The notes: generated by a model not told the origin, from the letters alone. DNA of 42,754 nucleotides from Acidimicrobiia bacterium (GCA_030065575.1 JASJDZ010000010.1:1-42754), one strand, 5' to 3'. Numbered from the stretch's first letter, positions 16,262-24,973 are shown. Made by a program: numbers and translations.

Positions 16262-16696
16262 ATGGCAGTCTTCTCTCGCAAACCAAAGGCCTACAAGCTT
16301 CAGTCGCTGAATGAGCTCGACCCGATGCTCAAGTCGGGCAAGCCGGTTTTGCTCGACTTCATGCAGGTCGGATGCAGCCCGTGCAAGGTCATGGACGGCA
16401 TCGTCAACGAGTTGGCCAATGAGTACGGCGACACGGCGCACATCGTCAAGGTTGATGTGGGGAAGGTGCCTGGTGCGGCACAAGCTTTCAACGTTAGGTC
16501 CACGCCGACATTCGTTCTGCTGGGGACCGCCCCCGCCAAGCAATCCAAGAAGGCCCGACAGCGCGCAGCCAAGCAAGGCAGCGCGCCTCGGGGCAAAAGT
16601 GGCAAGATCACGCCTCGCTTCCGTACCACCGGGCTGGTCAAGAAGGACGCACTGCGCAAGGTGCTCGAGAGCAACGGGGCGCGATCGGCGGGCTAG
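16262..16696 (+). CDS. Thioredoxin-like protein
   Basis: This is a 144-residue cytoplasmic protein with a thioredoxin fold. VLLDFMQVGCSPCKVMDG carries a CSPC redox motif (residues 38-41), KVDVGKVPG forms the central strand, and RSTPTFVLLG has the cis-proline. Unlike classical thioredoxin (WCGPC), the tryptophan is replaced by Gly and the active site is CSPC. A strongly basic insert (KKARQRAAKQGSAPRGKSGK, about 99-118) follows the cis-Pro strand and could bind nucleic acid or acidic partners. AAGAAGGA precedes the ATG as Shine-Dalgarno. Confidence 0.82.
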   Translation: MAVFSRKPKAYKLQSLNELDPMLKSGKPVLLDFMQVGCSPCKVMDGIVNELANEYGDTAHIVKVDVGKVPGAAQAFNVRSTPTFVLLGTAPAKQSKKARQRAAKQGSAPRGKSGKITPRFRTTGLVKKDALRKVLESNGARSAG

Positions 16697-16705
16697 GGCC
16701 CAGCC

Positions 16706-17350
16706 TCAAGGCTCAACAACCTCGAGCTTGGCGACGCGCCACACATACTCGGTAAGTCCTTCTTCCTTGCAGTCGAGCAAGTGCGTTCCCGGCCCCAGCG
16801 TCAACGGCCGAGTCCAAGACTGCCCCGGGTCAACCATCATGGAGAACCACTGAATGCCGTCCGGCATAGGCTCCCCTGTCACATCTCTGTCAGTTCCGAT
16901 GGGCAGTTGCTCCAGCTCGAAGTCCAAAGCCTCACCTTCCATGAGCCAGCCGTGGAGAGCCAGGATCTCAGTGCTCGAGTTGGTCATCGAGACCTCCACT
17001 TTCCCCACTTCAATCAAGGTCGGGCCCTCGTACGTGCAGGTGGTTCCATCGCACACCACAGCGAGAATGGCGTCCTCGGCTGCAACCGGTGCCGAATCCC
17101 CGCTCATCACGATTGCAGCGGCCACGACCGCAACCATCACTACGGCAGCGGTCGCGACAGCAGTTACCAAACGCTTCCGCCTGGGGCGCGTGGCCGGCTG
17201 TCCTTTGCTTACCCGTTCTTCAGTGATCATGTCCGGACTCCTTTCGAATGTAAGGAGCGCGGCTTCGTCCCGGGTGGCAGGCAGCAGGTCGGGATCAGGA
17301 ACCGGATTCGCCTGCACGTACAGCGAGTAGATGAACTCGGTGTCCTTCAC
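16706..17350 (-). CDS. Membrane-anchored partner of ECF sigma factor (putative anti-sigma)
   Basis: This encodes 214 residues. A cytoplasmic N-terminal segment of about 60 residues is followed by one TM helix (about 61-82) and an extracytoplasmic domain of about 130 residues with a Cys pair (VCDGTTCTY) and a cupredoxin-like look (LALHGWLMEG, GIQWFSMMVDPGQSW, GTHLLDC). The ATG overlaps the sigma-factor stop by 4 nt, so the two are translationally coupled. Position and topology suggest anti-sigma or sensor function; no zinc-binding HxxxCxxC motif is present. Confidence 0.65.
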   Translation of the reverse strand: MKDTEFIYSLYVQANPVPDPDLLPATRDEAALLTFERSPDMITEERVSKGQPATRPRRKRLVTAVATAAVVMVAVVAAAIVMSGDSAPVAAEDAILAVVCDGTTCTYEGPTLIEVGKVEVSMTNSSTEILALHGWLMEGEALDFELEQLPIGTDRDVTGEPMPDGIQWFSMMVDPGQSWTRPLTLGPGTHLLDCKEEGLTEYVWRVAKLEVVEP

Positions 17351-17895
17351 GATCTCTCACCTCCTGCGGCATGACGAAGTTCCGCCTGTGACCTCGTAGC
17401 GTGGTAGTGCTTTGCGAGTCGCTGCTTGGCACGATGCAGTCTCTGATCCACCGCGGCTATGGAGCAGCCCAGAACCTCGGCAATCTCTCGATGGGGCAGA
17501 CCCTCCCACGCCGCCAGGTTGAGCACCTCACGGTCGCGTATGCTCAGCTGACTCGCCGCCTGCAACACCGCCGCGTACTCGGCACGTTGCACAACAACCG
17601 TCTCCGGGTCAGGACCTCCGTGGAACGGACCCGTCCCCGCCTTCTCGACAAGGCGGCGGAATCTCCTGGTACTCCGATGCCGCCGATACAGCACTCGTTT
17701 GGCTACGACGAACAACCACGGCCGGGCTGCGTCTCCGACCGGCACATCCTCGATCCGGCGCCAGGCGATGGTGAAGACCTCGTTGGCTGCGTCATACGCA
17801 TCGTCGAGGCTGCCGCGGCGTGCGCAGTAGGCAAGCACCTCACGGAAGTACTGCGAGTACAGATCCTCGAGCCGGCCGTCCTGAGCAGCTGCCAT
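17347..17895 (-). CDS. ECF-type RNA polymerase sigma factor
   Basis: This encodes about 182 residues. Region 2 is EDLYSQYFREVLAYCARRGS...AYDAANEVFTIAWRR, and region 4 is LSIRDREVLNLAAWEGLPHREIAEVLGCSIAAVDQRLHRAKQRL with its helix-turn-helix. Region 3 is absent, as in ECF factors. The ATG at 17895 is preferred; a GTG at 17907 abuts the GGAGG. The downstream overlapping gene encodes a membrane partner, the usual sigma/anti-sigma arrangement. Confidence 0.9.
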   Translation of the reverse strand: MAAAQDGRLEDLYSQYFREVLAYCARRGSLDDAYDAANEVFTIAWRRIEDVPVGDAARPWLFVVAKRVLYRRHRSTRRFRRLVEKAGTGPFHGGPDPETVVVQRAEYAAVLQAASQLSIRDREVLNLAAWEGLPHREIAEVLGCSIAAVDQRLHRAKQRLAKHYHATRSQAELRHAAGGERS

Positions 17896-18022
17896 CGCCT
17901 GCGTCACCCTCCGGAGGGACGAAGCCCCCTCCTATACACTACGTCTCCGGCAATGGGGTTGACCTGACAGGGAATCTCGCCGCATCACCTAGGTACCTGC
18001 GCTACCCAGAACTGGAAGATGC

Positions 18023-18562
18023 ATGAACACGATCTCTGACGCACAGCGGGACATGGCCGCGGCCTACGTGGGCGGCGCCGGCGGGGCATTCGCCTCCGCC
18101 GCGGCCTGGCTTTCCGCGGCACTGGTTTCGACGCTCATCGGTGCAACGGCAGGAATCGTCACGTTGGTGGTAGCGGGGATGATGATCTTTCCCGTCTCCA
18201 TCTTGATCTCCAAGGCGCTGGGAGCGACGGGAAAGCACTCCAAGGGGAACCCACTGGCTCCGCTGGCGATCTACGGAACACTCTGGATGGTGATGAGCAT
18301 TCTGATCGCCTTGGCGGCGGCACAGTATCGAACAGACTGGTTCTTCCCCGCCATGCTTCTGGTCATCGGTGGTCGCTACCTCACGTTCGAGACCCTCTAC
18401 GGGATGAGGATCTATCTTGCGTTTGGTGCCTCTCTCGCGTTCACAGCCATTGTTCTGGTTGTTCTCCAGGCGCCGGCTGCGGTGGGGGCCTACGCAGGCG
18501 CACTCATCGAGTTCACCTTCGCCTCGCTGATCCTCGCGTCCGCGAGGAAGCAAAGCGCCTGA
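18023..18562 (+). CDS. Integral membrane protein, possibly DUF7010
   Basis: This 179-residue protein is mostly hydrophobic, with about five or six transmembrane helices. KGNPLAPLAIYGTLWMVM and FFPAMLLVIGGRYLTFETLYGM recall the DUF7010 family of unknown function (conserved N-P-L...G and RYL...LYG pattern). GGAAG 6 nt upstream supports the ATG at 18023. It stands alone, divergent from the sigma gene, so the 127-nt intergenic region (17896-18022) may hold promoters for both. Confidence 0.6.
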   Translation: MNTISDAQRDMAAAYVGGAGGAFASAAAWLSAALVSTLIGATAGIVTLVVAGMMIFPVSILISKALGATGKHSKGNPLAPLAIYGTLWMVMSILIALAAAQYRTDWFFPAMLLVIGGRYLTFETLYGMRIYLAFGASLAFTAIVLVVLQAPAAVGAYAGALIEFTFASLILASARKQSA

Positions 18563-18587
18563 GAGCGGGGTTGAGGGCAGAGGTTGG

Positions 18588-19538
18588 CTAGGTGTGGCCG
18601 GGCGGGTTCTTGATCGCAGCCAGCGCTTGCCTGCGGTTCTCGACTATCTCGTAGGCAATCTGGTCGAGACTGTCCATCAACCACAGGTAGGCGGCCTTGC
18701 CCGGGCGAAAATCGGCTTCCGCCATGCCCTGAATGCGGCCTTGCTCTTGCAGTTGCTTGACCTGCTTGTGGTTGTTGCGCGGCTCCAGGTTGTACACACC
18801 AAGCGTCTTGCCGCCCGCCTTGTTCAGGATGGAGAACATCGGAACATCGCTCGGGCCGTCGGCGATGTAGACCATGTTCCGTAGCGGCACCCGTCGCTGC
18901 GACTCGGACATGCGGGCGTTGACATCCACACTTGGGTTGACGTTGACACCCTTGTTGATCTCGAACAGCGCCCTGGTCTTCGAGGTGTGGCCGATGTAGT
19001 CGGACAGGTACTTGATCTCTTTGCCCTTGCCGACAACGGGAAGTTGCTCGAGGAACCCCGGCGGGGCCGTCTGCTCGATGAAGCTGTTGGCCCAGATACC
19101 GTCCACGTAGGGAGCGATGGCGGAACCTTCGATCATCGGGCGCAAACCTGTCGACACCACGAAGTGCTCGACGCTGATGTCTTCCTTGGCGAACTCCTCG
19201 GTCTCGGCGACATGGCGCCGTGACTCCTCGAAGAACTCGGGGATGCCGGGGCAAAACTCGAGCTTGCCACCTAGCTCGCGCAACTTGGAGTTGCTCAGAC
19301 CCTTGAAGATGCCCTGTTCGACATAAGTGAGGATGTGGATGAGGTAGGCGAGGCTACGTCCCATGGTCTCGCCCATGGCACGGTGATACTCGACCAGGCC
19401 GTCGACCTCGCGCCAGAAGCTGGCCTCATCGACCCCGTACTCCTCGAAGATGGGCCACTGCATGTTGTCCGGGATCAACGTCCGGTCGAAGTCCCAGATG
19501 AACGCGATGACTGTTTGGGTGTGGAGTGGAACTGGCAT
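18588..19538 (-). CDS. HAD family phosphatase
   Basis: This is a cytoplasmic 316-residue hydrolase. Motif I is IWDFDRTLI (nucleophile and acid/base Asp), motif II is FVVSTGLR, a Lys in VGKGKEIKYLSD may serve as motif III, and motif IV is YIADGPSDVPMF. A helical cap lies between motifs I and II. Substrate is unknown. TACCCT lies 10 nt upstream of the ATG at 19538 with no Shine-Dalgarno. The gene stands alone. Confidence 0.85.
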   Translation of the reverse strand: MPVPLHTQTVIAFIWDFDRTLIPDNMQWPIFEEYGVDEASFWREVDGLVEYHRAMGETMGRSLAYLIHILTYVEQGIFKGLSNSKLRELGGKLEFCPGIPEFFEESRRHVAETEEFAKEDISVEHFVVSTGLRPMIEGSAIAPYVDGIWANSFIEQTAPPGFLEQLPVVGKGKEIKYLSDYIGHTSKTRALFEINKGVNVNPSVDVNARMSESQRRVPLRNMVYIADGPSDVPMFSILNKAGGKTLGVYNLEPRNNHKQVKQLQEQGRIQGMAEADFRPGKAAYLWLMDSLDQIAYEIVENRRQALAAIKNPPGHT

Positions 19539-19548
19539 CAGTCCCTAC

Positions 19549-19554
19549 AGGGTA
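19549..19554 (-). promoter_or_regulatory. -10 box of the HAD gene
   Basis: TACCCT on the minus strand, 10 nt before the ATG at 19538. Confidence 0.4.
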
Positions 19555-19580
19555 CAGCCTCGTGAGGGGTTCCCCAGTTG

Positions 19581-19970
19581 TTACGGGCGCTCGTACGGAC
19601 CGAAGCTGATCCCCGTCTCGTCTTCCCACCAGGCTTGGAGCCGGCAAGGTAAGCCGCGCAGAGAAGTGTGCGCTTCCCCCAGCCGGGCGGCCGGCACAAT
19701 TACATCGGCCTGCCATCCCTGCTCGGCGAGCGACCAAATCGCTGCCGTCACCTGCGCACACAACACAGTCTCGTCGACCATGATCTCTGCTACGCGACTG
19801 TCCCCAATGGCTACGACGGGAAGGCATGCAACGTCGACAGCGATTTCCCTGTCGACCATCTCACCGAGCGATACCTCGATAGCCCTCTCGAGATGCGCTC
19901 GATGAATTGCCAGCGCCCGATCCACCACACGATCGGCCCCTATCAGACTGACCTGTACCGCCATAGCCAT
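19581..19970 (-). CDS. Hypothetical protein behind a tandem operator
   Basis: I do not recognise this 129-residue protein. It looks soluble and alpha/beta, with alternating hydrophobic strands and helices (VQVSLIGADRVVDRALAIHRAHLERAI, REIAVDVACLPVVAIG, VTAAIWSLAEQGWQADVIVP) and a Trp-rich C terminus. No signal peptide or known motif is present. The upstream region carries two palindromes over a promoter, so expression is probably controlled tightly. Start could be 19970 or the ATG at 19964. Confidence 0.55.
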   Translation of the reverse strand: MAMAVQVSLIGADRVVDRALAIHRAHLERAIEVSLGEMVDREIAVDVACLPVVAIGDSRVAEIMVDETVLCAQVTAAIWSLAEQGWQADVIVPAARLGEAHTSLRGLPCRLQAWWEDETGISFGPYERP

Positions 19971-19999
19971 ACCGGATGCCCCTTACTCCTGGTCCTGAG

Positions 20000-20036
20000 T
20001 TACATACTTGTAATTCGGGAAGTTACACAAGTGTAG
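20000..20036 (-). promoter_or_regulatory. Promoter with two tandem palindromic operators
   Basis: TTACATACTTGTAA (20000-20013) and TTACACAAGTGTAG (20023-20036) are inverted repeats of the form TTACAnnnnTGTAR, with centres 23 bp apart, about two helical turns. On the minus strand TTGTGT and TATGTA at 18-bp spacing form a promoter inside the operators, 30-66 nt from the start at 19970. Confidence 0.6.
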
Positions 20037-20135
20037 TTCAGCCCGGAGGGTGCGTAAACAGGTCGCTCGCCCTAGTTCCCGGCCACGCCAATTCCGGCCC
20101 CCTCCCGGCCCAGCCGCCTCGCTTCGCTCCGGTCT

Positions 20136-20160
20136 GGTCCCGCCCTCCCCCCAGGGGAGG
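20136..20160. repeat. Intergenic GC-rich inverted repeat
   Basis: CCCTCCCC and GGGGAGGG arms around 20142-20160, resembling the CCCTCCCC/GGGGAGGG arms of the structure near 14770-14860. It lies upstream of ctpE. Confidence 0.45.
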
Positions 20161-20180
20161 GCAGACCTGTTGGCAGCCTG

Positions 20181-20186
20181 TAGTCT
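20181..20186 (+). promoter_or_regulatory. -10 box of ctpE
   Basis: TAGTCT, 6 nt before ATG 20193, the spacing expected for a leaderless transcript. Confidence 0.4.
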
Positions 20187-20192
20187 GCGGCC

Positions 20193-22781
20193 ATGACCTC
20201 CACAACCCAGCATGCTGCGGCCATACCGCAGGGTCTGAACTCGGCAGAAGTAGCTGAGCGGGTTGCCGCAGGCCAGATCAACATCGTCACCGAGACCACG
20301 AGCCGCACCACCCGCGAGATCATTCGCGCCAACGTCGTGACGAGGTTCAACATCCTGCTCAGCGTCCTGCTGGTGATCATCCTCGTTGTCGTGCGCGAGC
20401 CCCGAGATGGGCTGTTTGGGATCGTCCTCGTATCGAACGCGGCGATCGGCATCATCCAGGAGCTACGAGCAAAGCGGACCCTCGACCGCCTGGCTTTGCT
20501 CACCGCCCCGATGGCCAGCGTCGTCAGGGACGGTCGACAGGCTCAGATACCCGTCGACCAGATCGTTCAAGACGACGTGATTGCGCTCGCTACCGGTGAT
20601 CAGGTTCCCGTCGATGGGCCGGTCTTGCGAGCCCGGGGACTGGAGATAGACGAGTCTCTGCTCACGGGCGAGTCCGACCCGGTGGTCAAAGAAGAGAACG
20701 ACATGTGCCTGTCCGGCTCGTTTGTTGTGGCCGGGAGCGGCTGGTTCCGGGCCGAGCGCGTAGGTGAGGAAGCCTATGCGGCTGCCCTGGCCCGAGAGGC
20801 CAAGCAGTTCACCCTGGTCAACTCTGAGTTGCGAGACGGCGTCAACTGGATCATCGGCGGAGTGTCGTGGATCGTCGGCCCGATGATTGCGTTGCTGCTG
20901 TGGAGCCAAATGGATCTTGGCGCAGGGTGGATCGATGCGCTCAGCTCGGCAGTGGCCGGCGCCGTCGGCATGATCCCGCAGGGCCTGGTGTTGCTGACGT
21001 CGCTGGCGTTTGCAGTCGGCGTGGTCCGGCTCGGTAGGCGTAACGTTCTGGTGCAGGAACTACCGGCGATCGAAGGCCTGGCGCGCGTTGATACGGTCTG
21101 CTTCGACAAGACCGGGACCCTCACCGAGGGCACGTTGGCAGTACGCGACATCATCACCCTCGGCGAGGTGGATCCTGACCCGGCCCTCGCCGGGATGGTG
21201 GCCGCCGAACCGGAGCCAAACGCTACGTTGCGAGCTATCGCCGCCCGCTTCGAAACGGACAACGCGTGGCGCGCCGAAGCCGCCGTCCCTTTCTCCTCAG
21301 CGCGCAAATGGAGCGCAGCAGCTTTTGGCCCTCGCGGCACCTGGGTGCTTGGCGCCCCGGAGATCGTCCTACCCCGTAATCCCAGAGTTGCAGCCCAGGC
21401 CGAATCGCTGGCGGAGGAAGGCCACCGGGTCGTGCTGCTGGCGTCAACCGACTATCCACTCAGCGGCGACAGCTTGCCCCAGCAATTGCGTCCTGCCGCT
21501 CTGATCACACTCGGCGATCGGATTCGGGAGGATGCGGCAGCGACTCTGCGCTACTTTGCTGCCCAAGGCGTACAGGCCAAGGTCATCTCCGGCGATCATC
21601 CGGAGACGGTTGCAGCCATTGCCCGCGAGGTCGGGGTACCTTCCTCGGCGACGGCGGTCGATGCCCGCACTCTCCCCAGTGATCCTGAGGCCTTCGCTGA
21701 AGTCATTGAACAGGCGACGGTCTTCGGGAGGGTCACCCCTCATCAGAAGCGAGCGATGGTCCAGGCACTGCAGTCCCGCGGTCACGTCGTCGCAATGACC
21801 GGCGATGGAGTGAACGATGTGCTTGCCCTCAAGGATGCCGATATCGGTGTCGCCATCGGGGGCGGTTCGGCTGCGTCACGGGCGGTGGCCCAGCTTGTTC
21901 TTATCGACGGCGAGTTCAACACGCTGCCCAACGTGGTCGCCGAGGGTCGCAAGGTCATCTCCAACATCGAGCGGGTAGCCAACCTGTTTGTGACCAAGAC
22001 CGTCTACGCCGTCTTCATTGCGCTCGCTATCGGTCTCGTCGGTCGGCCCTTCCCGTTCCTACCCCGTCACCTCACCCTGGTGGGAACCATCACCATCGGG
22101 CTTCCCGCCTTCTTCCTCGCCCTCGCTCCGACCGCTGAACGAGCCCGGCCCGGATTCGTCCGCCGGGTACTCACCTTCTCCCTGCCAACTGGCTTGGCCG
22201 CCGGGTTGGCCACGTTTGGCGCTTACGAGATGGCGCTGGCCGAGGAGGTGTCGACGGCCGAAGCAAGGACGACGGCAACTCTGGTCCTGGCTGCCATTGG
22301 CCTGTTTGCGCTGGCCATCGTCAGCCGGCCACTGCTGCCGTGGAAGAAGATTCTGATCGGCTCGATGATCGCATTCCTGGTGCTGCTGCTCCTCTCCGGA
22401 GCTTCCCAGGACTTCTTCGAGCTCAACCTTCCCCGCGCCGTGGTTCTCGTTGCTGCCATCGGGGTGGTTGCGATAACGGGCACCCTCATGATGATGACGT
22501 TGCGCGCCGTGGGCTGGGCAAAACAGGTGCCGATCTACTTGCGCGACCATCCTCGGAACGTCAGCACGACATGGAGCGATCTGAAGGATCGGATCACCCA
22601 CACCATGGCCGGCGAAGTCGATGAGGAAGACACCGGGATCATGGAACGGTATCGCTCCTGGGAGTCGGAACGGGTCGACCCTGACGCCGAGGAGGAAGAG
22701 GAAAGACCGGAGCCTCCCCCACCCGAGGACTTCGACACGCTGGAGTGGTTCAACGTCGATGACGTGCTCGAGGACAAGTAG
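20193..22781 (+). CDS. ctpE: CtpE-like calcium/cation P-type ATPase
   Basis: This is an 862-residue membrane pump. The actuator domain carries LLTGES (about 156-161) and the phosphorylation site is DKTGTLT at Asp305. KVISGD and AMTGDGVNDVLALKDADIG are the hinge motifs. NVVTRFN...AKRTLDRL and VQELPAIEGLARVDTV match Mycobacterium tuberculosis CtpE, described as a Ca2+ uptake pump. Two oddities are visible. TM4 reads IPQGLVLLTS, with Gln263 where P2 ATPases usually have the ion-liganding Glu (PEGL). A C-terminal tail of about 60 residues is very acidic (DAEEEEERPEPPPPED). Transport specificity is inferred from similarity. Confidence 0.88.
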   Translation: MTSTTQHAAAIPQGLNSAEVAERVAAGQINIVTETTSRTTREIIRANVVTRFNILLSVLLVIILVVVREPRDGLFGIVLVSNAAIGIIQELRAKRTLDRLALLTAPMASVVRDGRQAQIPVDQIVQDDVIALATGDQVPVDGPVLRARGLEIDESLLTGESDPVVKEENDMCLSGSFVVAGSGWFRAERVGEEAYAAALAREAKQFTLVNSELRDGVNWIIGGVSWIVGPMIALLLWSQMDLGAGWIDALSSAVAGAVGMIPQGLVLLTSLAFAVGVVRLGRRNVLVQELPAIEGLARVDTVCFDKTGTLTEGTLAVRDIITLGEVDPDPALAGMVAAEPEPNATLRAIAARFETDNAWRAEAAVPFSSARKWSAAAFGPRGTWVLGAPEIVLPRNPRVAAQAESLAEEGHRVVLLASTDYPLSGDSLPQQLRPAALITLGDRIREDAAATLRYFAAQGVQAKVISGDHPETVAAIAREVGVPSSATAVDARTLPSDPEAFAEVIEQATVFGRVTPHQKRAMVQALQSRGHVVAMTGDGVNDVLALKDADIGVAIGGGSAASRAVAQLVLIDGEFNTLPNVVAEGRKVISNIERVANLFVTKTVYAVFIALAIGLVGRPFPFLPRHLTLVGTITIGLPAFFLALAPTAERARPGFVRRVLTFSLPTGLAAGLATFGAYEMALAEEVSTAEARTTATLVLAAIGLFALAIVSRPLLPWKKILIGSMIAFLVLLLLSGASQDFFELNLPRAVVLVAAIGVVAITGTLMMMTLRAVGWAKQVPIYLRDHPRNVSTTWSDLKDRITHTMAGEVDEEDTGIMERYRSWESERVDPDAEEEEERPEPPPPEDFDTLEWFNVDDVLEDK

Positions 22782-22834
22782 CAGCACACCTCAGTTCGCA
22801 AAGGGAATTGCCAATGCGCTACGAAGTAGCGCAC

Positions 22835-23743
22835 CTACACCCAGTGGATGAACTCGAAGTAGAACTTCTGCCCTCTGTCGTTCTTGACCTTCACATTGAA
22901 GACCTTCTCGGCCGGTGCCTCCGGGAAGTAGACCTTGACTTCCCAGTCGCCTTCGGCGTTGGAGACCGTGCTCCCGCTGCCGTATGCCGACTCGACATAG
23001 ATGGGAGTCCCCGGAGGGGCCGTCCCCCAGTAGACGTCGAAAGGCGGCGTCTCTTCGCATGACCCATAGACGTTGTACGCAGTGAACTCGATCTCCTTGG
23101 GAGCCTTCGTCGTCGTTGGCGCCGGTGCGTCGTAGTGCACCGTGACTCGCGCCTCGGCCTGGTTCCCGGCCGCGTCGGTTGCGACGAAGCGGGCACCGTT
23201 GGCGCCTGGCGAGAGGATGAGGACGATCGACCAGTTCCCGTCACCATCGACATCGGCCTCGTACCTGCCGGCAAACACAGTCGCTCCCGGCTCGGTGACG
23301 CCGCTGAACTCGATGACGTCCACCTCGAAACGTTCATCGTTCTTCGGCGCAGTGATCTCCAGATGCGGCGGAGTCGTGTCCGCTTCGGTGGTTGTGGTCA
23401 CCGGGGCCGCAGTCGTGGTCGTCACCATGGTTGTCGTGGTTTCGGGGGCCTCAGTTGTGTCCGGAACGATCGGGACGATGACCTCAGGTGCGGGCTGCGG
23501 CACGGTCGGCTCAACGATCGTTGTCGGAATGTCGGCGACCTCGGGAGTGGGTGCTGGGGTGACGGCGATCCCGGCCACAACGACTGCCAGGGCGGCGGCA
23601 GCTCCGGCGAATCCGGCCCGGAGCGTGCGCCACCGCTGCTGTCTCACCACCACAACGTCAAAACTGGCAGCCGGGGTGAATTCGGCAACACCGGCATGGA
23701 TGGCGTGGGCGGCACTGCGAGCGCGTGCGTCGAGAGTCGTCAT
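22835..23743 (-). CDS. Membrane-anchored Ig-like protein, partner of ECF sigma factor
   Basis: This encodes 302 residues. A cytoplasmic N terminus of about 40 residues is followed by one TM helix (about 43-62), a Pro/Thr-rich stalk (about 75-125), an Ig-like domain with PPHLEITAPKNDERF, FSGVTEPGATVFAG, DGNWSIVLILSPGAN and ATDAAGNQAEARVTV (about 126-206), and a second beta domain to the end. The ATG overlaps the sigma stop (ATGA). Topology and coupling suggest a sensor or anti-sigma that relays an extracellular signal; no standard anti-sigma motif is visible. Confidence 0.68.
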   Translation of the reverse strand: MTTLDARARSAAHAIHAGVAEFTPAASFDVVVVRQQRWRTLRAGFAGAAAALAVVVAGIAVTPAPTPEVADIPTTIVEPTVPQPAPEVIVPIVPDTTEAPETTTTMVTTTTAAPVTTTTEADTTPPHLEITAPKNDERFEVDVIEFSGVTEPGATVFAGRYEADVDGDGNWSIVLILSPGANGARFVATDAAGNQAEARVTVHYDAPAPTTTKAPKEIEFTAYNVYGSCEETPPFDVYWGTAPPGTPIYVESAYGSGSTVSNAEGDWEVKVYFPEAPAEKVFNVKVKNDRGQKFYFEFIHWV

Positions 23744-24312
23744 GACGTCTCACCCACTTCTACTCCGAGACGGCTGGCCAGCTTCTGCCGGCCCTTGTGC
23801 AGATGCACCTTCACGGTGCCCTCTGCACACTCGAGGACTTCGGCGATCTCGGCCACCGAGTAGTCCTCCAGGTAGTAGAGGGCAATCGCTTGTGACTGCC
23901 GCTTGGGAAGACCGCGGACGGTCTTCCAGAACTCATCGTCCTCGGCGGGAATCCTCGGGAGGTAGCTCGACTCCGGCTTCATCTGCGCAATGGCCTTGGC
24001 CTCGCGCATCTTGCGGCGGAACATCGACACGGATTTGTTGGCAACGACGCGGCGGACCCAGGCCTCGGGCTTCTCGTACTGGGACACCCGATCCCAGGCG
24101 TTGTGGGCGGCGAGGAACGCCTCCTGCGCCAGGTCCTCTGCAGCGGACCGGCTCCCGGAGAGCGCATATGCCAAGCCAATCACGGGTTTCAACTCCCGTC
24201 GGTAGAACTGCTCGAAAGGGACAACGGCCCGGATCGGGGCAGGCTCGGCTTGATCCGAGGGCTGTAGCCCTGCCGGATCAGCGCGTTGTGCGGATCGGGA
24301 TATCGAAGTCAC
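23740..24312 (-). CDS. ECF-type RNA polymerase sigma factor
   Basis: This encodes 190 residues. Region 2 spans FEQFYRRELKPVIGLAYALSG and DLAQEAFLAAHNAWDRV...AWVRRVVANKSVSMFRR. Region 4 is LPKRQSQAIALYYLEDYSVAEIAEVLECAEGTVKVHLHKGRQKL, a SigE/SigK-like arrangement. An N-terminal extension of about 30 residues is poorly conserved in kind. GTG 24312 is the likely start but has a weak Shine-Dalgarno. It is coupled to the downstream Ig-like membrane protein. Confidence 0.9.
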   Translation of the reverse strand: MTSISRSAQRADPAGLQPSDQAEPAPIRAVVPFEQFYRRELKPVIGLAYALSGSRSAAEDLAQEAFLAAHNAWDRVSQYEKPEAWVRRVVANKSVSMFRRKMREAKAIAQMKPESSYLPRIPAEDDEFWKTVRGLPKRQSQAIALYYLEDYSVAEIAEVLECAEGTVKVHLHKGRQKLASRLGVEVGETS

Positions 24313-24405
24313 TTTCTACCCAGTAACTCGCCGAGGGGGGTGTTGAGGTTTACTCGGGTTTATCGATGCGATCCGGGGACGGGTTGAGCAGCTTCGATCG
24401 CCCGA

Positions 24406-24411
24406 TATCCT
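24406..24411 (+). promoter_or_regulatory. Promoter of the GNAT gene
   Basis: TATCCT, 9 nt before ATG 24421, with TTGAGC 16 nt upstream of it as a fair -35 box. Confidence 0.5.
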
Positions 24412-24420
24412 CAGCGTGAT

Positions 24421-24963
24421 ATGGCTGTGACCGTTCGACCGGCGAACCAGACAGATCTGCCAGCGCTGACTGCGATCGACCTTTCATACACCATCCATCG
24501 CCTGCTGTCGCTCGAGAGATCAGGGCAGGCGCCGGAATTGACCTTCCAATTCCGTTGGGACGCAACCGAGCCGCGGGAAGGGCTCTACGACGAGCTCGAT
24601 GTCGATGGGCTCCGAGTGGCACTCGACCGGACCGATCTCTTCCTCGTTGCGAGTGTCGAAAGTGAGTGCGCGGGCTACTTGATGTTGGTATTGCCTGACT
24701 ACACGGATGCCGGCGAGATCACCGACCTGGCCGTCCATCGGCCGCTACGCGATCGCGGCGTTGGTAGGGCCTTGGTAGAGGCTGCGGTTACATGGGCTCA
24801 GGAACGGGGTCTCCGTGCGCTGTGGGTTGAGCCGGGGGCGGAGATGGCACGAGCCATTGAGTTCTACCTGTCAATGGGATTTCGAATCAGCGGCTTCAAC
24901 GACAGGATGTACTCGAACCAGGACGAAGAACCGCCCACCATCTACATGTATCTCGACCTGTGA
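24421..24963 (+). CDS. GNAT family N-acetyltransferase
   Basis: This is a 180-residue acyl-CoA-dependent transferase. AGEITDLAVHRPLRDRGVGRALVEAAVTWAQERG contains the Q/RxxGxG/A acetyl-CoA pyrophosphate loop (RDRGVG) and motif A. IEFYLSMGFRISGFNDRMY is motif B. Acceptor substrate is unknown. A near-leaderless start follows the TATCCT box. It stands alone and is convergent with the DinB gene 10 nt away. Confidence 0.9.
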   Translation: MAVTVRPANQTDLPALTAIDLSYTIHRLLSLERSGQAPELTFQFRWDATEPREGLYDELDVDGLRVALDRTDLFLVASVESECAGYLMLVLPDYTDAGEITDLAVHRPLRDRGVGRALVEAAVTWAQERGLRALWVEPGAEMARAIEFYLSMGFRISGFNDRMYSNQDEEPPTIYMYLDL

Positions 24964-24973
24964 GAAGCCGTAG

